A DNA stretch of 64,000 nucleotides, taken from the NCBI RefSeq assembly GCF_035609205.1, contig NZ_CP141184.1, positions 4,533,001 to 4,597,000 on the forward strand, written 5' to 3'. The translations under genes and the position numbers were made by a program. The notes under the pieces were generated by a model that was given only the letters and a program-made list of their open reading frames with translations, searched no databases and had not been told where the DNA came from. The DNA comes from Hymenobacter sp. GOD-10R. GTDB taxonomy: Bacteria > Bacteroidota > Bacteroidia > Cytophagales > Hymenobacteraceae. Below, piece after piece: positions 24,929-32,721 of this stretch. Each line of letters opens with the position of its first letter. The stretch's first letter is position 1.

Positions 24929-26296
24929 ATGAAACTTCACTTTACTCTTTTACTTGCTACGGCCGCCAGTATTGCGCCCTCTTTTTTGCGTGCCCAAAGC
25001 GCCCCGCCTACCACGCCCGACCCGGCTATCAAACAGATGGTGGAAGCCATTTCGGCCAAGAACCTAGAAGATGATATCCGTAAAATGGTGTCTTTCGGTA
25101 CCCGCCATACGCTGAGTGATACCAAGGATAAAAAGCGCGGCATCGGGGCAGCGCGTAACTGGGTTGAGCAGGAGTTCCGGAAGTATGCCAAAGCCAGCGG
25201 CAACCGCTTGAAAGTGGAGCAGGATACCTTCACGCTCAACCCCGACGGCCGCCGCATCGATAAGAAAACGCTGATGGCTAACGTGATGGCCACACTGCCT
25301 GGCACTGACCCCAACGACAACCGCGTGTTCATCGTGAGTGGCCACCTCGACTCGCGCGTGACCGACGTGATGAACCGCACCAGCGACGCCCCTGGCGCCA
25401 ACGACGACGCTTCGGGTGTGGCTTTGGTAATGGAAATGGCGCGCGTAATGTCGCAGAAACAATACCCATGCACGCTGATCTTCGTGGCCGTGCAAGGCGA
25501 AGAGCAGGGTCTGCTAGGCTCGGGCTACCTCGCCAAGAAGGCCAAAACGCAGGGCTGGAACTTGGTGGGCATGCTCAACAACGACATTGTAGGCAACTCA
25601 AAAGGCTTCGATCCGGAAATCTCTGACAACAAGCACATTCGGGTATTTAGCGAGGGAGTACCGGCTACCGAAACACCCGAGCAGGCTCAGCTACGCCGCA
25701 CACTCAGCAGCGAGAACGACTCGCCAAGCCGGCAGTTGGCCCGTTACGCCAAAACGGCCTGCGAGCAGTATGTGTCCGACTTCGGCGTGATGGTGGAGTA
25801 TCGCCCCGACCGCTTCCTGCGTGGCGGCGACCACACGCCCTTCAACCAACAAGGCTTCACCGCTGTGCGCTTCACCGAGCCCAACGAGAACTTCAACCAC
25901 CAACACCAGGATCTGCGCACGGAGAACAACATCGTGTACGGCGACAACCCCGAGTTTGTGGATTACCAGTACTTGCGTAAAAATGCGGGCGTGAACTTGG
26001 CCACCATGGCCAGCCTAGCTCTCGCCCCTGATGCCCCCCAAAACGTGGGCGTGCTCACCGCCAAGCTCACGAACCGCACCGAGCTAAAATGGGATGCGCC
26101 CAAAACCGGCCGCAAACCCGCCGGCTACTACGTGCTGATGCGCGAAACCAGCAGCCCCGTATGGCAGCAGAAGTTCTTCTCTAGCGGCACCACCGCCGAC
26201 TTACCTCATAGCAAAGACAACTATATTTTCGGGGTAGCCTCGGTGGATGAAGCTGGGCACGAGAGTTTGCCGGTTATTCCGAAGCCGGTTCGATAG
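24929..26296 (+). CDS. Secreted M28-family aminopeptidase
   Basis: 455 residues with a signal peptide (ending SFLRAQ). The M28 di-zinc ligands are in order: H and D in VSGHLDSR, bridging D in GANDDASGVALVMEMARV, the catalytic and ligand Glu pair in VQGEEQGLLGSGYLA, D in MLNNDIVGNSK, and final H in GGDHTPFNQQGF. The C-terminal 100 residues (from about 355) form a fibronectin type III-like domain (LTNRTELKWDAPKTGRKPAGYYVLMRE). The likely role is periplasmic or extracellular peptide hydrolysis. The start ATG follows an A-rich leader. Single gene. Confidence 0.93.
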   Translation: MKLHFTLLLATAASIAPSFLRAQSAPPTTPDPAIKQMVEAISAKNLEDDIRKMVSFGTRHTLSDTKDKKRGIGAARNWVEQEFRKYAKASGNRLKVEQDTFTLNPDGRRIDKKTLMANVMATLPGTDPNDNRVFIVSGHLDSRVTDVMNRTSDAPGANDDASGVALVMEMARVMSQKQYPCTLIFVAVQGEEQGLLGSGYLAKKAKTQGWNLVGMLNNDIVGNSKGFDPEISDNKHIRVFSEGVPATETPEQAQLRRTLSSENDSPSRQLARYAKTACEQYVSDFGVMVEYRPDRFLRGGDHTPFNQQGFTAVRFTEPNENFNHQHQDLRTENNIVYGDNPEFVDYQYLRKNAGVNLATMASLALAPDAPQNVGVLTAKLTNRTELKWDAPKTGRKPAGYYVLMRETSSPVWQQKFFSSGTTADLPHSKDNYIFGVASVDEAGHESLPVIPKPVR

Positions 26297-26323
26297 TACC
26301 AATTATTTATGTAGTGTAAGCAT

Positions 26324-27145
26324 ATGTGGCTCAGCAAGATCATCCTCAGTTTGTCGATTATGAGCTACATATGCTTAGACTCAATAGCTGTACACGCTCA
26401 AGTTGACGCAAGCCTCTGGATAGCTGTTTGGCCAAGTAGAATAGAGCTTCCTATTCAGCCAAGTCAGGTTTTTTTGTTCTCTACTTCTAGTTATGACTTC
26501 CTGAAAAAGGCGATGCAACAGCTTGACTCTGACATTCAGGTCTATCTCTGGTCTGCCCATGATTCGGTACCGCTGCGAGTGCATGACCGTTTAAGTAGCG
26601 CGAATGGCAATATGAGGCTCTTACTTCAGCCTGAACGCCCATTATTAATGGATAGCTTGTATGAGCTACGTGCTAGCCGCGGCGAAGAGAATGTGTTCTA
26701 TTACTTCCAACAGAATGAGCCTACTGTACCAGGTAGACGTGGCAGAACCCGTTATAGGTGGCGGGTAGTAAGCACACCAGATACAAAAGCCCCTATCTGG
26801 TGTGCTACGCCTATGGTGACGAAAAAAGTGTATGAAGCATGGGGTGAGGCTCCATCTAATTATGTCTCCTTCTCTTATCCCCTACAGGACACTTCGACTT
26901 GTATAATCAAAGCAGTCGTTCAACATGTGCGCGATGGGTGCAAATTCACTACTTATTTGAAGCCGTGGCAAAACCAACTCTTTCTTGGAGAGTTTGACGA
27001 AGACAATTTTCGCTTTGCTTCAGGGGAAGATTATAACGTTACATTCGAGGCCATAGATGCTGCTGGTAACCGTGCTACTGCTAATGGATCTGCTCTTCCG
27101 TTTCAAGCGCCTACTAAGAGCCCTACAATTTGGGGGGAATATTGA
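26324..27145 (+). CDS. Secreted protein of unknown function with Ig-like regions
   Basis: 273 residues with a signal peptide (hydrophobic to about 22, then SIAVHAQ). The remainder is rich in beta-type sequence: VDASLWIAVWPSRIELPIQPSQVFLF at the start, and NVTFEAIDAAGNRATANG near the end, which resembles the last strands of a bacterial Ig-like domain. Four cysteines are present. No family is recognised. The gene lies only 28 bp after the M28 peptidase gene on the same strand, so they may be co-transcribed. It is visibly AT-richer than the peptidase gene, as is the next gene. Confidence 0.65.
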   Translation: MWLSKIILSLSIMSYICLDSIAVHAQVDASLWIAVWPSRIELPIQPSQVFLFSTSSYDFLKKAMQQLDSDIQVYLWSAHDSVPLRVHDRLSSANGNMRLLLQPERPLLMDSLYELRASRGEENVFYYFQQNEPTVPGRRGRTRYRWRVVSTPDTKAPIWCATPMVTKKVYEAWGEAPSNYVSFSYPLQDTSTCIIKAVVQHVRDGCKFTTYLKPWQNQLFLGEFDEDNFRFASGEDYNVTFEAIDAAGNRATANGSALPFQAPTKSPTIWGEY

Positions 27146-27571
27146 ATATCCTAGTCGCTGATAATGCCTATCCGCTCAGTCAAATGGAATAATAACTTGA
27201 CTGCTGATACTTTATCGTCTAATCCAATAGTTCGCAGGAACTTATCAGAGCAGCAGCTAAATGAAGCTAGGCCAGTCTCTTCTAGCTGGTAGTTGGGCAG
27301 CAGATAGCCTGATCGGGCTATATAGAGTTGACAGTGAGTAAGCCTACGAGGCGTGTAGGCAATAGTCAGCAAAATCCAACTTAAGTAGACCTGTACAATT
27401 AATCAATCAGCAGCACTACTATCTGTTTGTCAGCACGTTATTCTCGCATAATCTGACATTTATGTGGTTCTCGATAGTAAGGCACGATATAATGGCCATG
27501 AGTTGAAAGCCCGTAAATTCGTTCTGTTGTGCCAGCCTAGAATATCATAAGTGGCTGCCATACTCAACATC
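27146..27571. other. AT-richer gene-free stretch
   Basis: This 426-bp stretch carries only short ORFs without recognisable similarity, including one of 73 codons on the minus strand (27151-27372). It may be debris of a lost gene. No hairpin or promoter stands out. Confidence 0.4.
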
Positions 27572-28258
27572 ATGAACCACTTGCCACTTCGATTGCTCAC
27601 TGGCACACTCGCTTTGCTGGTTTTAAGCTGTGATCTTAACAAGGAAGATGCTTTCACAGTAGTCGAAGGTAAGGTGATGAACCCATACCTTGGCCAACCG
27701 GTAGCGGGGGTATCAATTGTAGCATATCGCGTCCTTAATTCCTGGAGTGGCCCCTTTATCGATTCGTTAACGGCCGCAGAGACGGACGCAGCTGGCTACT
27801 ACCAGCTTTCCTTTGATGCAAGTAAATCCGCCAGATACGAGGTTAGGATGCGGTCTACTAACGTGTATGATGTAACGAACGGCTTTGATGGGTATGCAGA
27901 AGCAGAACGCGGCACCGCTAACCACCTAAACTTTTCCGTCACGCCTTACAAAACGGTGACCTTAGACGTTAACTCCAGCAAAGGCGGTAAAACCGACATT
28001 TCCTTTGGCTACTTCACCAATGACCCAGGCAATTGGGTCGGCGGGACTATCTTCTATGATACACTGAAAGCGCATCAGGACTTTCATTTTTTACAGACCA
28101 TCCGCGTCGTACCTAATCGTACGTACCGATTCAATAGAACAACCGCAAACCGCTACAAAGTCCCCAACACGTATTACTACGATTTCAGGGATTATGCTTC
28201 GACTTTTATCGATCGTACAGTTGGGTACAATGACACAACCGTGATTACATTCAGGTAA
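27572..28258 (+). CDS. Putative lipoprotein with carboxypeptidase-regulatory-like domain
   Basis: 228 residues from MNHLPLRLLTGTLALLVLSC, whose LVLSC is a lipobox, so outer-membrane lipoprotein sorting is likely. Residues about 33-95 (VEGKVMNPYLGQPVAGVSIVAYR...TDAAGYYQLSFDA) match the CarboxypepD_reg/Ig-like fold pattern G-x-V...P-V-x-G-V...T-D-x-x-G-x-Y. The C-terminal half is beta-rich with repeated Tyr and Thr. The GTG at 27551 would precede the lipobox by seven more residues and is less likely. Function unknown. Confidence 0.68.
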   Translation: MNHLPLRLLTGTLALLVLSCDLNKEDAFTVVEGKVMNPYLGQPVAGVSIVAYRVLNSWSGPFIDSLTAAETDAAGYYQLSFDASKSARYEVRMRSTNVYDVTNGFDGYAEAERGTANHLNFSVTPYKTVTLDVNSSKGGKTDISFGYFTNDPGNWVGGTIFYDTLKAHQDFHFLQTIRVVPNRTYRFNRTTANRYKVPNTYYYDFRDYASTFIDRTVGYNDTTVITFR

Positions 28259-28338
28259 TAGCTTACGCTAGTTTCAGCGGGGTTGATCCCCAGGCAGCTA
28301 CTATAGCAGCTGTTGCAACTTGTTAACTATTCATTCTT

Positions 28339-29307
28339 TTGCACCTAGCTCTGCGCCTGTTTTTACAATTGCTTTGCGCAATTTTGTTGCCGCTCAGCGC
28401 GCTGGCTCAACGCGCGCCGCGGCCCACCTTCCAAGTCGTGCCCCTAGGCGTGAACGGCGGCATTACTGAGGACAACCTATCGGCCTACTTGCTCGCGCCG
28501 GTTAACTCAACTAGTTACATCAGCCTCGATGCGGGCACGTTGCGAGCGGGTATTGAGCGAGCTATTGTGGCGAAGACCTTTGAGGTACCGGCAGAAGTGG
28601 TGCAACGGCGCTACATCAAAGCGTACTTCATTTCTCACCCTCACCTCGACCACCTAGCCGGCCTGCTACTCAACGCGCCGGACGATACAGCCAAAACCAT
28701 CTACGCGCAGCCGTCTTGCCTGGAGACGATTCAGACGCACTACTTTAATTGGGCGAGTTGGCCAAATTTCGGTGATGTGGGCGCGGCACCTGCGTTGAAG
28801 AAGTATCATTACCAACGGTTGACCCCTAGCACCGAAACGCCGGTGACCGGCACTAACATGAGCGTCCGAGTTTTCCCGCTGAGCCACGGCAAGCCCTACG
28901 AAAGCGCGGCCTTTCTTGTGCGCAGTCAGGAAGCGTACGTGCTCTACCTAGGTGACACCGGCGCCGATGCCGTAGAACGCACGGACAAGCTGCATTACCT
29001 GTGGCAAGAAGTAGCGCCCCTGTTGAAAGCGCACAAGCTCAAGGGCATTTTCATCGAAGCCTCCTACCCCAACGAGCAACCCGAGTCGCAGCTTTTCGGC
29101 CACCTCACACCCCGGCTATTACTACAGGAGCTGACGAACCTAGGTCAGCTCAGCGGCGCTGAGGCGTTGCGCAATTTACCTGTTATCATCACCCACCTGA
29201 AGCTCACTGGCGACAACAAAGCGCGTATCCAACAGCAGCTTCAGCAGGCCAATACCCTAGGGTTGAAGTTAATCTTCCCCGAGCAAGGGCAACGGTTGCT
29301 ACTGTAG
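28339..29307 (+). CDS. Class II 3',5'-cyclic-nucleotide phosphodiesterase (CpdP-like), secreted
   Basis: 322 residues starting from TTG at 28339, the only usable start after the in-frame stop at 28324-28326. It gives a signal peptide ending LSALAQ. The metal motif is H100-P-H102-L-D104-H105 of the PDE class II family (MBL fold). Later come PLSHGKPYESAAFLV, VLYLGDTGAD and FIEASYPNEQPESQLFGHLTP, all typical of that family. It should hydrolyse cAMP or cGMP in the periplasm. The stop TAG is inside the arm of the repeat at 29304-29405, as seen for bioD. No operon partner. Confidence 0.87.
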   Translation: MHLALRLFLQLLCAILLPLSALAQRAPRPTFQVVPLGVNGGITEDNLSAYLLAPVNSTSYISLDAGTLRAGIERAIVAKTFEVPAEVVQRRYIKAYFISHPHLDHLAGLLLNAPDDTAKTIYAQPSCLETIQTHYFNWASWPNFGDVGAAPALKKYHYQRLTPSTETPVTGTNMSVRVFPLSHGKPYESAAFLVRSQEAYVLYLGDTGADAVERTDKLHYLWQEVAPLLKAHKLKGIFIEASYPNEQPESQLFGHLTPRLLLQELTNLGQLSGAEALRNLPVIITHLKLTGDNKARIQQQLQQANTLGLKLIFPEQGQRLLL

Positions 29308-29405
29308 GAACGCGCCAGGGTACGTTCGTCGTCTGTGTATTGCCTACGGGGAAACGATTCGTGCGTAGTCGCTCAACGATTGAACGCGCCGTGGCGTGTT
29401 TCTAC
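29304..29405. repeat. Inverted-repeat element (family 2) overlapping the phosphodiesterase stop codon
   Basis: The left arm GTAGGAACGCGCCAG (29304-29318) and right arm GTGGCGTGTTTCTAC (29391-29405) are inverse copies with mismatches. The left arm supplies the TAG stop of the upstream gene, as in the copy at 22073-22181. The short ORF 29340-29570 that runs through it is not considered real. Confidence 0.7.
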
Positions 29406-29609
29406 AACCTGCCCGAACTAGTATTTCTGAAACGGCAAGAAAGCCTTTTCCAAAATGATAAAAGATGCTCAGCTAAAGGGAAGACAATATTGCTTTACGA
29501 TAATCATTACACCTGTTATACAGACTCTTACATAAAAAACACTACTCTCAAGAAAGTTAGCTTCAGGTAATTTGCCCCTCGGCACTGGCTTTGTGACCTG
29601 ACTCGGTAC

Positions 29610-29655
29610 GGTCATCAAGCGCATTCCGCCGCTCATCGGAGTGCGCTTGATGACC
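29610..29655. repeat. Hairpin upstream of the slipin gene
   Basis: A perfect 14-bp stem (29610-29623 with 29642-29655, 18-nt loop) lies 36 bp before the slipin ATG. There is no T-tract. It may be a terminator remnant or leader structure. Confidence 0.55.
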
Positions 29656-29691
29656 GCAATCAAACCCTGTCACCTTACAGTCTTCACCACC

Positions 29692-30456
29692 ATGCTACCT
29701 TTAGCTATTCTCCTGATTGTTGTTGCCTTTTTTCTACTCGGGCTTTGTATTTCTCAGGAATACGAGCGGGCTATTGTTTTCCGCCTAGGTCGGTTCACGG
29801 GTACTCGCGGACCAGGGCTGTACTGGATTATCCCCTTCATTGAGCGCCGGAAAACCATCGACATTCGCACCAAAACCGTGGACTTGGAGCAACAGGAAAC
29901 CATCACCAAGGACAGCGTAACCATTAAGGTCAATGCGGTGCTGTGGTTCCGGGTGGTGGCGCCAGATGCCGCGGTTATCAAGGTGGCCAACTACAACCAA
30001 GCCGTCTACCAATTGGCGGTTACGGCCTTGCGCAACATCATCGGACAGCACCAACTCGATGAAGTGCTGCGCGGCCGGCAACAGATTAACGCCACGCTTC
30101 AGCAGCTCGTAGACGCCGCCACCGAGAACTGGGGTGTGAAGATTGAGCTGGTTGAAATTAAAGACGTGGAGATTCCCGTATCGATGCAACGGGCCATGGC
30201 GCGCGAGGCCGAGGCCATTCGGGAAAAACGGGCCCGCATCATCAAGGCCGAAGCCGAGCTGGAAGCTAGCATCAAACTCACGCAAGGTGCGCAGCAAATG
30301 GAAAACAGCCCCATGGCCCTGGAGTTGCGCCGCATGCAGATGGTTTCGGAAATTGGTATCGACAACAATACCACGACTGTTGTGCTGATTCCCTCGGAGT
30401 TCAGTCACGCCGCTCAAAGCCTGAACAAATTGGCTAAAGTCGCTGAGCACGTGTAA
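29692..30456 (+). CDS. Slipin / stomatin-like SPFH-domain membrane protein
   Basis: 254 residues from MLPLAILLIVVAFFLLGLCI, an N-terminal membrane helix. The SPFH domain follows: QEYERAIVFRLGRFTGTRGPGLYWIIPFIERRKTIDIRTKTVDLEQQE. Then comes TKDSVTIKVNAVLWFRV and a coiled-coil region from about 175 (EAEAIREKRARIIKAEAELEASIKL). Slipins form membrane-associated oligomers and often pair with an NfeD protease-like protein; no NfeD gene is adjacent here. A start 17 residues upstream is possible in frame, but the chosen Met directly precedes the membrane helix. Confidence 0.93.
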   Translation: MLPLAILLIVVAFFLLGLCISQEYERAIVFRLGRFTGTRGPGLYWIIPFIERRKTIDIRTKTVDLEQQETITKDSVTIKVNAVLWFRVVAPDAAVIKVANYNQAVYQLAVTALRNIIGQHQLDEVLRGRQQINATLQQLVDAATENWGVKIELVEIKDVEIPVSMQRAMAREAEAIREKRARIIKAEAELEASIKLTQGAQQMENSPMALELRRMQMVSEIGIDNNTTTVVLIPSEFSHAAQSLNKLAKVAEHV

Positions 30457-30489
30457 GCGCCACGTAACGTTAGCTAACTCCATCAATCA

Positions 30490-30523
30490 AAAAGCGGGTA
30501 CTCCAGTTGGAGCACCCGCTTTT
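30490..30523. terminator. Bidirectional intrinsic terminator
   Basis: AAAAGCGGGT (30490-30499) pairs with ACCCGCTTTT (30514-30523), extended by CTCC/GGAG inside. The A-tract and T-tract serve both directions. It lies between the convergent slipin and Ala-rich protein genes. Confidence 0.88.
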
Positions 30524-30540
30524 GCGTGAGCCAGAACTAC

Positions 30541-30876
30541 CTAGGCCTGAAGCGAAGCCGCCGCCGAGCTGAGCGTCTGACCGAGCTGTTGGAGCTTGGC
30601 ACTGGCATCGGGAGTAGCGCTAGCAGCAGCTTTGCTCGTGTGCTCGCCGAGCGTTTGCAACGACTGGCTGATCTGGGCAGCGTCGCCGCTACCGATGGCG
30701 CTCTTCAAGTTCTTTAGTTCTGCTGAAATAGCGCTTAGAGCAGGGCTACCGGCTCCGTCCAGCGTAGAAATCCAGCCGTCGATGTTGTCAGCTGCGGCCG
30801 GAGCGGCGGCGCTAAGGCCTCCACCAAGTGCTTGTAAGGTGGCGTCAAGTTGGTTGGGTGATTGTGAAGATTCCAT
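30541..30876 (-). CDS. Ala/Ser-rich helical protein of unknown function
   Basis: 111 residues from MESSQSPNQLDATLQALGGG. The sequence is dominated by Ala, Ser, Leu and Gln with heptad-like spacing (LKNLKSAIGSGDAAQISQSLQTLGEH, ASAKLQQLGQTLSSAAASLQA). It should form two or three amphipathic helices, perhaps a helical hairpin. No signal peptide, membrane segment or cysteine is present. I recognise no family. The upstream in-frame Met adds a hydrophobic MFTIVFTQTILST but lies in the AT-rich leader and is not preferred. Its own terminator follows the stop. Confidence 0.65.
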   Translation of the reverse strand: MESSQSPNQLDATLQALGGGLSAAAPAAADNIDGWISTLDGAGSPALSAISAELKNLKSAIGSGDAAQISQSLQTLGEHTSKAAASATPDASAKLQQLGQTLSSAAASLQA

Positions 30877-31033
30877 AGTGGAAAGAATAGTTTGGGTGAA
30901 AACGATTGTGAACACCTATACTACTCTACCCTGTATTTAATGTTGATTATCAATATTTTAAACAAGCCAAGCTAAAACATATTTCGCTCTAACTGGTGTG
31001 CACATAATAGGGCCTAGCACAACGGTAGAGCGT
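30877..31033. other. AT-rich spacer upstream of the Ala-rich protein gene
   Basis: The spacer is AT-rich and likely holds the minus-strand promoter of the Ala-rich protein gene. I see no ORF. It belongs to a 306-bp gene-free interval (30877-31182) whose other part holds the sulfur-cluster terminator. Confidence 0.4.
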
Positions 31034-31074
31034 ATAAAAAAAGCTGGCTTCACTCTGCTATGAGTGAAGCCAGC
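31034..31074 (-). terminator. Intrinsic terminator of the sulfate assimilation cluster
   Basis: On the minus strand a perfect 13-bp stem (31062-31074 with 31043-31055, 6-nt loop) is followed by a run of seven T. It lies 109 bp after the last gene of the cluster (ends 31183). Confidence 0.9.
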
Positions 31075-31182
31075 CTAAATCTTACACACTTAAATTTTTT
31101 AGCAAAAAATTAACACAAGCTCATCCGGTGGTACTTGGTTGACCAACGCAACTTCTGCCGCTGTAGCGTTGTGCTTGGCGCG

Positions 31183-32721
31183 TTAGAAAACCACTTTTCG
31201 CAAAGCCCACAGACTCCAGATAATTACCATCAGCCCGACACAGATAAACATCGTCCGGATAGGTAAGCGGCCAGCCAAACGAGCCGCGAAAGGAGCTGCG
31301 GCCACGCCCCCTACGATCAGCCCCAGCACGATTTGCCAGTGCGTGATACCTAGGGTAGCGAAGAACGTGAGGGCACTGGCGAACGTGACGAAGAACTCCG
31401 TCAGGCTAACCGAGCCAATAACATAGCTCGGCGTGCGGCCTTTTGCAATGAGCGTGCTCGTAACTAACGGCCCCCAGCCGCCACCGCCGAACGAATCGAG
31501 GAAGCCCCCGGCAGCAGCCAACCAGCCCACATGCTTGATCTTGCGCTTGCCCTCCTGCTTTTTGAAAGCGCGCACAATGATGCGGATACCGAGCAGGAGA
31601 AGGTACACGGCCAAAAAGGGCTTGACATACTTGGCGTACTCCTCACCGAAGCGAGAAAGCAAGTATGCTCCCGTTACGGCGCCGAGAATACCCGGAATGA
31701 GCAAGGCTTTGAACAAGCGCTTGTTGACGTTGCCAAACTTGTAGTGACTATAGCCCGAAGCACCACTCGAAAACATCTCGGCCGTGTGAATGCTGGCGCT
31801 AACAGCCGCGGGCGAAATATTCATTGACATTAGGCTAATAGCCGTCACCACGCCGTAGCCCATGCCGAGCACCCCATCTACGATCTGTGCTCCGAAGCCA
31901 ACAGCCACGAAAGCATAGAACATGCCCCCGTTGCGCATGGCGTCGTATACTTGGGGCAAGGTGATGTAGAAGGAAGCAATATTGAGCGCAATAAATGCAG
32001 CAAACGTAATGAGCGCACCCGTTGCCACGCGGCGCCAATAGATTGTTGCCGGCGACTCGTAGGCCGGGCCGCCCGCTAGCTCCGCTGTCACAGCGTTCAG
32101 CGATTTTACTTTCTCGGCAAAATCTCCCTGAATACGGTTGCGAATGGCTGTCATCTGCTGCAGCAACTCATGTACTTCATCGGGCAACGTTTCCTCCAAC
32201 ACTGCCCGCAGACGCTTGGCGACCGTCGGTGACTTGCCGTTAGTGGATATGGCTATCTTCAGATCACCCTTCTGCACTACCGACGACAAGTAGAAGTCGC
32301 ACTGGTCGGGCGTGTCGGCTACGTTGGTGAGGAGGTGGCGGGCGGCAGCTTGCGCCTTGATGTGCCGGTGCAAGGCCGGATCATCGGTGGCGGCAAACAC
32401 AAAATCTTGGTCGTTGAGGTCGTCGTCGGAGTACGGACGCTCAAATATTTGCACGCGTGGGTGCCGCGCCGCTAGCTCGCGCAAAGCGGGCTGCACCGTA
32501 GTGCCCACCACCGTGACGGCGGTGGCGGGACTATTGCGCAGAATGGCCGTCAGCTTCTCCAGGCCCACATTACCGCCTCCCACCAGCAGCACCCGAAATT
32601 GCTCCAGCTTAATAAAAACCGGAAACAACGGGTTAGCTGCCGGGGCGGGCGCGGATGCAGCAGCGGCAACGGCTGGGCTAACTTCCGCGTTGGTAGGCAC
32701 AGGGTTCAGCGTATTAGGCAT
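31183..32721 (-). CDS. Fusion of siroheme synthase N-domain (precorrin-2 dehydrogenase/ferrochelatase) and TSUP (TauE/SafE) transporter
   Basis: 512 residues in two parts. After an Ala/Pro-rich start, residues about 30-235 are the CysG-N/Met8 module: FPVFIKLEQFRVLLVGGGNVGLEKL (NAD-binding), FVFAATDDPALHRHIKAQA (with the catalytic-type Asp), NVADTPDQCDFYLSSVVQKGDLKIAISTNGKSPTVAKRLR. Residues about 240-512 form eight or so membrane helices of the TSUP family, with GFGAQIVDGVLGMGYGV and GGFLDSFGGGGWGPLVTSTLI as the paired repeats. The first part oxidises precorrin-2 and inserts iron to give siroheme for CysI; the second should move sulfite, sulfate or an organosulfur anion. Its start overlaps the cysI stop by 8 bp. 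Confidence 0.9.
   Translation of the reverse strand: MPNTLNPVPTNAEVSPAVAAAASAPAPAANPLFPVFIKLEQFRVLLVGGGNVGLEKLTAILRNSPATAVTVVGTTVQPALRELAARHPRVQIFERPYSDDDLNDQDFVFAATDDPALHRHIKAQAAARHLLTNVADTPDQCDFYLSSVVQKGDLKIAISTNGKSPTVAKRLRAVLEETLPDEVHELLQQMTAIRNRIQGDFAEKVKSLNAVTAELAGGPAYESPATIYWRRVATGALITFAAFIALNIASFYITLPQVYDAMRNGGMFYAFVAVGFGAQIVDGVLGMGYGVVTAISLMSMNISPAAVSASIHTAEMFSSGASGYSHYKFGNVNKRLFKALLIPGILGAVTGAYLLSRFGEEYAKYVKPFLAVYLLLLGIRIIVRAFKKQEGKRKIKHVGWLAAAGGFLDSFGGGGWGPLVTSTLIAKGRTPSYVIGSVSLTEFFVTFASALTFFATLGITHWQIVLGLIVGGVAAAPFAARLAGRLPIRTMFICVGLMVIIWSLWALRKVVF

Noticed and set aside
27151..27372. 73-codon ORF on the minus strand
   Set aside because: No recognisable family, no clear start region, and located in an AT-richer spacer; kept only as possible debris.
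29340..29570. 76-codon ORF upstream of the slipin gene
   Set aside because: It is read through the right arm of the family 2 inverted repeat and shows no protein-like pattern.
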